Below, one piece after another: positions 5,934 through 8,185 of a DNA stretch of 8,185 nt. The notes under the pieces were generated by a model. The model was not told the origin of the DNA and searched no databases. It saw only the letters and a program-made list of their open reading frames with translations. The stretch's first letter is position 1; every line of letters begins with the position of its first letter. This DNA comes from Bacteroidota bacterium (lineage in GTDB: Bacteria; Bacteroidota; Bacteroidia; JAADEI01). The translations under genes and the position numbers were made by a program. The stretch is taken from contig WFXT01000056.1 of NCBI GenBank assembly GCA_015490475.1, positions 1 through 8,185 of the forward strand, in the 5' to 3' direction.

Positions 5934-7505
5934 GTTTTTGATGCTTATAAATAAGTTCATAATCTCTTCAAGAGCACTATCATCACCATCACACATAGCC
6001 TCGTTTTGCCATTTTTTCTTTCTTTCCCAATACCTTCTCAAAGCCTGCTGTGGTGTAAGTTCTGGATTTGCTTTGTAATACAGGTATAAAGAAATGGGCA
6101 GGTAAAACTCAATATTTGACAAGAGAGGCTGATTATAGTATATTTTCATTAAATCCTTAAGCATAAAATGCCAGAAATAGGGATTAGTATAGTCTTTAAC
6201 GGTTGCGTTAGCAAATCTTCTAAAGAATTTCGCAAGTTCCTGAACAATCTTATTGCGTCGGCTCCACTGATAAAAAGAAAAACACGCATCTTTAACATCT
6301 GTCTTCCTACCCTTTTCCAATGCAGAAATAATTTGAATAATATACCTTGCTACATAAATGGCTTTATTATGTTCTGATTCAAATTGATACATTTCCAGTC
6401 TATCATCTAATTGTGACAGGTCACCATCTAAAAATGCCTTCAAGAAAAAATGCAGAATATACCACTGAGTTTGGGGTAATGACCGTAATTTGCTCGTTAA
6501 CTCTGTACTTTCTGCAACAAAGCCATAATTCAACAACCACATAGCACCAAAAAAGGCAAAATGCTCAAGGATGAACTCCGGCTGTTGGGTTTCTTTGACT
6601 TGTAATAGATGCCAGACTTTCAATATGATATTTCTGATTTCATTTATAACAGAGAAATCAAAATTTGCAATGTGGGGAAAGGTAATAAGCATCAAATCAG
6701 AAAGTAATATTATAGGCTGTTTGTACATATTCTTATCTATCATCAAGTTTATTACTTCAAGCAAATGGGATACTACCGGTTCATGCCAATTGATAATAAA
6801 ATCACGAGAAAAAGTAAAGGCTTCAATCAGAAAGTAAGTGCTAACTATTTTAAGTGATAAGGGTGTTAGTCTAACAGAAGACCGTTTCAAGTATTCATAA
6901 ATCCCTTGTAAAACATTCTTATAAACCTTAATATCTCTTTTTTCCAGCGGAATTCCCGGACTCACCGTGGTCAAAAAGTACATCTTTCTTGTAATGTAAG
7001 AGTAATACAACTCATTTCCCACAGACTCGCCAATTAATATGCTAATTTGAGATTTATTTGTATCCTTAATAGATTGTTCAATATCTCCTGAAAAAATATT
7101 TAAAAAGGTATATTCTGCCCAATACCATGGAAATTTATCAAGCCAGAAATTAATCTGCTCTGGAACAGGAAGCATATATTTTTCCAACAATTCAGTTGCT
7201 TCTGAAAGCCTTGGGCTCAAATAAGCGAATAGATACGCCTTAAGCAACTTGTTCTTAACTTCGTCTGTCATTATATAATACTCTTGCAAGGAAGCAATTA
7301 TAAACTCAAGTGCTTCCTTTTGTTGTAGTTTTTCAACTTCCTTTTCCGATATAAGAATAGATATGTATCTTTTGAGTTCGGGATGTAAAGGGGCTATTTT
7401 ACGTTTTATGTGTTGCCTTTCATGTTCGTCAAGCACAGAACAAATTTTCAATAATAGCGAACGTGTATGCATTACAGCAAACGTTTCCAAGTCATAATTA
7501 TACAA
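5898..7505 (-). CDS. Unrecognised, probably all-helical cytoplasmic protein
   Basis: This long open frame (535 codons) ends in TAA at 5900-5898. I do not recognise the family. The composition is rich in Leu, Ile, Lys, Glu and aromatic residues. Alternating amphipathic stretches such as KEALEFIIASLQEYY, EVKNKLLKAYLFAYL, TPLSLKIVSTYFLIEAF and EFILEHFAFFGAMWLLNYGF suggest a helical solenoid (TPR- or HEAT-like), but no repeat unit is clear. There is no signal peptide, no convincing membrane helix and no catalytic motif. A CDGDD acidic patch lies near the C-terminus (about residues 507-511). The start is uncertain: TTG 7505 is the first usual start codon in the open frame, and the first ATG is at 7472 (524 residues). 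A near-consensus -7 element (TTATTTTG, 7510-7503) overlaps the TTG; if real, the ATG at 7472 would be the start. The gene shares its upstream region with cysH and converges on the transporter gene with a 36-bp overlap. Intact length and uninterrupted frame support a real gene. Confidence 0.75.
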   Translation of the reverse strand: MYNYDLETFAVMHTRSLLLKICSVLDEHERQHIKRKIAPLHPELKRYISILISEKEVEKLQQKEALEFIIASLQEYYIMTDEVKNKLLKAYLFAYLSPRLSEATELLEKYMLPVPEQINFWLDKFPWYWAEYTFLNIFSGDIEQSIKDTNKSQISILIGESVGNELYYSYITRKMYFLTTVSPGIPLEKRDIKVYKNVLQGIYEYLKRSSVRLTPLSLKIVSTYFLIEAFTFSRDFIINWHEPVVSHLLEVINLMIDKNMYKQPIILLSDLMLITFPHIANFDFSVINEIRNIILKVWHLLQVKETQQPEFILEHFAFFGAMWLLNYGFVAESTELTSKLRSLPQTQWYILHFFLKAFLDGDLSQLDDRLEMYQFESEHNKAIYVARYIIQIISALEKGRKTDVKDACFSFYQWSRRNKIVQELAKFFRRFANATVKDYTNPYFWHFMLKDLMKIYYNQPLLSNIEFYLPISLYLYYKANPELTPQQALRRYWERKKKWQNEAMCDGDDSALEEIMNLFISIKNLTLAYLNGNDK

Positions 7506-7620
7506 AATAACAACAATACTATCATTCTCCTTTTGGCTTTGTGTGAAATAAGGAACGAAGAATGTGGCATTGCTTCACCGCATCAGGCATAAAGTCATCC
7601 AGAATAAAAGCAACAATTTA

Positions 7621-7628
7621 TACATTTG
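7621..7628 (+). promoter_or_regulatory. Bacteroidota-type -7 element upstream of cysH
   Basis: TACATTTG is an exact match to TAnnTTTG and lies 27 bases before the cysH ATG at 7656, implying a leader of about 24 bases. No TTG is found at the expected -33 distance, so the promoter may be weak or activator-dependent; that would suit a sulfur-regulated gene, but this is inference. Confidence 0.4.
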
Positions 7629-7655
7629 TTTAAAGGCAAGGAAATATAGTCATGT

Positions 7656-8185
7656 ATGACAGAAAAAGAATTGAAAAACTTACAGGACAAGTGGCGGAAT
7701 GCCGACGTTGGAACAATAATCTCTGATGCAATTTCTATCTTCGGAAAAGAATACATTTCTTTTGCTACCGCTTTGGGTGCTGAAGGGATAGTTATCCTTC
7801 ATCACATTACCAAGATTAAGGCAGGCATAGAAATTTTTTTACTGGACACAAGCCTCTTGTTCCCTGAAACATACGCTCTTAAAGAACATATTGAAAAAAC
7901 TTTTGGGCTCAAAATAAAAACATACAAAGGCATAAGACTTGAAGAACAGGAAAAAATTTTTGGCAAGAACTTATGGCTACGCAACCCTGACCTGTGTTGC
8001 TTTATTCGCAAAGTGCTTCCATTAAAAAGGGCTCTGGCAGGCAAAAAGGCATGGATTACATCAATTAGAAGGGAACAAAGCCCTTCACGAGCGAATGCAG
8101 AAACAATTATGTGGGATGAAAAAAACAATCTATACAAGGTTAATCCTTTAGCCTATTGGACATGGGAACAAGTATGGGACTATAT
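7656..8185 (+). CDS. cysH: Adenylylsulfate (APS)/PAPS reductase, 5' part
   Basis: From ATG 7656 the frame stays open to the window end (176 full codons), and the gene continues beyond it. CysH reduces activated sulfate (APS or PAPS) to sulfite in cysteine biosynthesis. The N-terminal half shows the family layout: a PP-loop-like nucleotide segment ISFATALGAEGIVILHHI (34-51), FLLDTSLLFPETY (61-73, usually LDTGxLFPETY, Ser for Gly here), NPDLCCFIRKVLPLKRAL (110-127), and WITSIRREQSPSRANA (133-148). The Cys pair at 114-115 is characteristic of the [4Fe-4S] APS-reductase type found in many bacteria and plants, rather than the cluster-free E. coli PAPS enzyme. The remaining cluster cysteines and the ECGIH-like catalytic Cys lie beyond the window. 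An out-of-frame ATG sits 4 bases upstream (7652) and opens a 24-codon frame; the conserved protein begins at 7656. Confidence 0.92.
   Translation, partial: MTEKELKNLQDKWRNADVGTIISDAISIFGKEYISFATALGAEGIVILHHITKIKAGIEIFLLDTSLLFPETYALKEHIEKTFGLKIKTYKGIRLEEQEKIFGKNLWLRNPDLCCFIRKVLPLKRALAGKKAWITSIRREQSPSRANAETIMWDEKNNLYKVNPLAYWTWEQVWDY

Noticed and set aside
6168..6837. Plus-strand small open frames inside the 535-codon gene
   Set aside because: They are short, overlap one another and lie antisense to a long intact frame.
7652..7726. A 24-codon upstream open frame overlapping the cysH start, possibly a regulatory leader peptide
   Set aside because: It is only an out-of-frame ATG 4 bases before the true start, with no Cys-rich or other attenuator-like content; chance is the simpler explanation.
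7802..8137. Minus-strand open frame of 111 codons near the right end
   Set aside because: It is antisense to the conserved cysH coding sequence (CC pair and IRREQSPSRAN motif on the plus strand).

Overview
The window reads as a chromosomal segment of a Bacteroidota (Bacteroidetes) bacterium, AT-rich and densely coded. Three intergenic regions hold exact matches to the TAnnTTTG -7 element typical of that phylum. Start sites mostly lack a strong, well-placed Shine-Dalgarno sequence. Several proteins (the periplasmic-binding-fold protein, the PspC membrane protein, PdhA) have sequence features familiar from Bacteroidota relatives. This placement is an inference from promoter style and protein resemblance, because no rRNA is present.

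Layout: (1) 1-681, plus strand: 3' part of a type I periplasmic-binding-fold (ABC substrate-binding-like) gene that begins before the window. (2) 749-2626, minus strand: a PspC-domain membrane protein gene followed by prfB (peptide chain release factor 2). prfB is split by a +1 programmed frameshift site, and its in-frame stop is UAA, not the usual UGA. (3) A 219-bp divergent spacer with a recognisable promoter element on each strand. (4) 2846-5933, plus strand: a tight three-gene operon (gaps of 9 and 10 bp) of a PaaG-like enoyl-CoA hydratase/isomerase, the alpha subunit of pyruvate dehydrogenase E1, and a UMF1/Atg22-like major facilitator. (5) 5898-7505, minus strand: an unrecognised, probably all-helical 535-residue protein whose 3' end overlaps the transporter gene by 36 bp. 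(6) 7656-8185, plus strand: 5' part of cysH, of the cysteine-pair (APS reductase) type, cut by the window end.

The genes are mostly housekeeping: translation termination, acetyl-CoA supply from pyruvate, CoA-thioester chemistry and assimilatory sulfate reduction. I see no CRISPR array, insertion sequence, phage gene or defence locus. The points most worth a second look are the UAA-containing RF2 frameshift site, which leaves an Asn where the UGA version leaves an Asp, and the unrecognised 535-residue protein. I do not see convincing evidence for a new multi-gene system.
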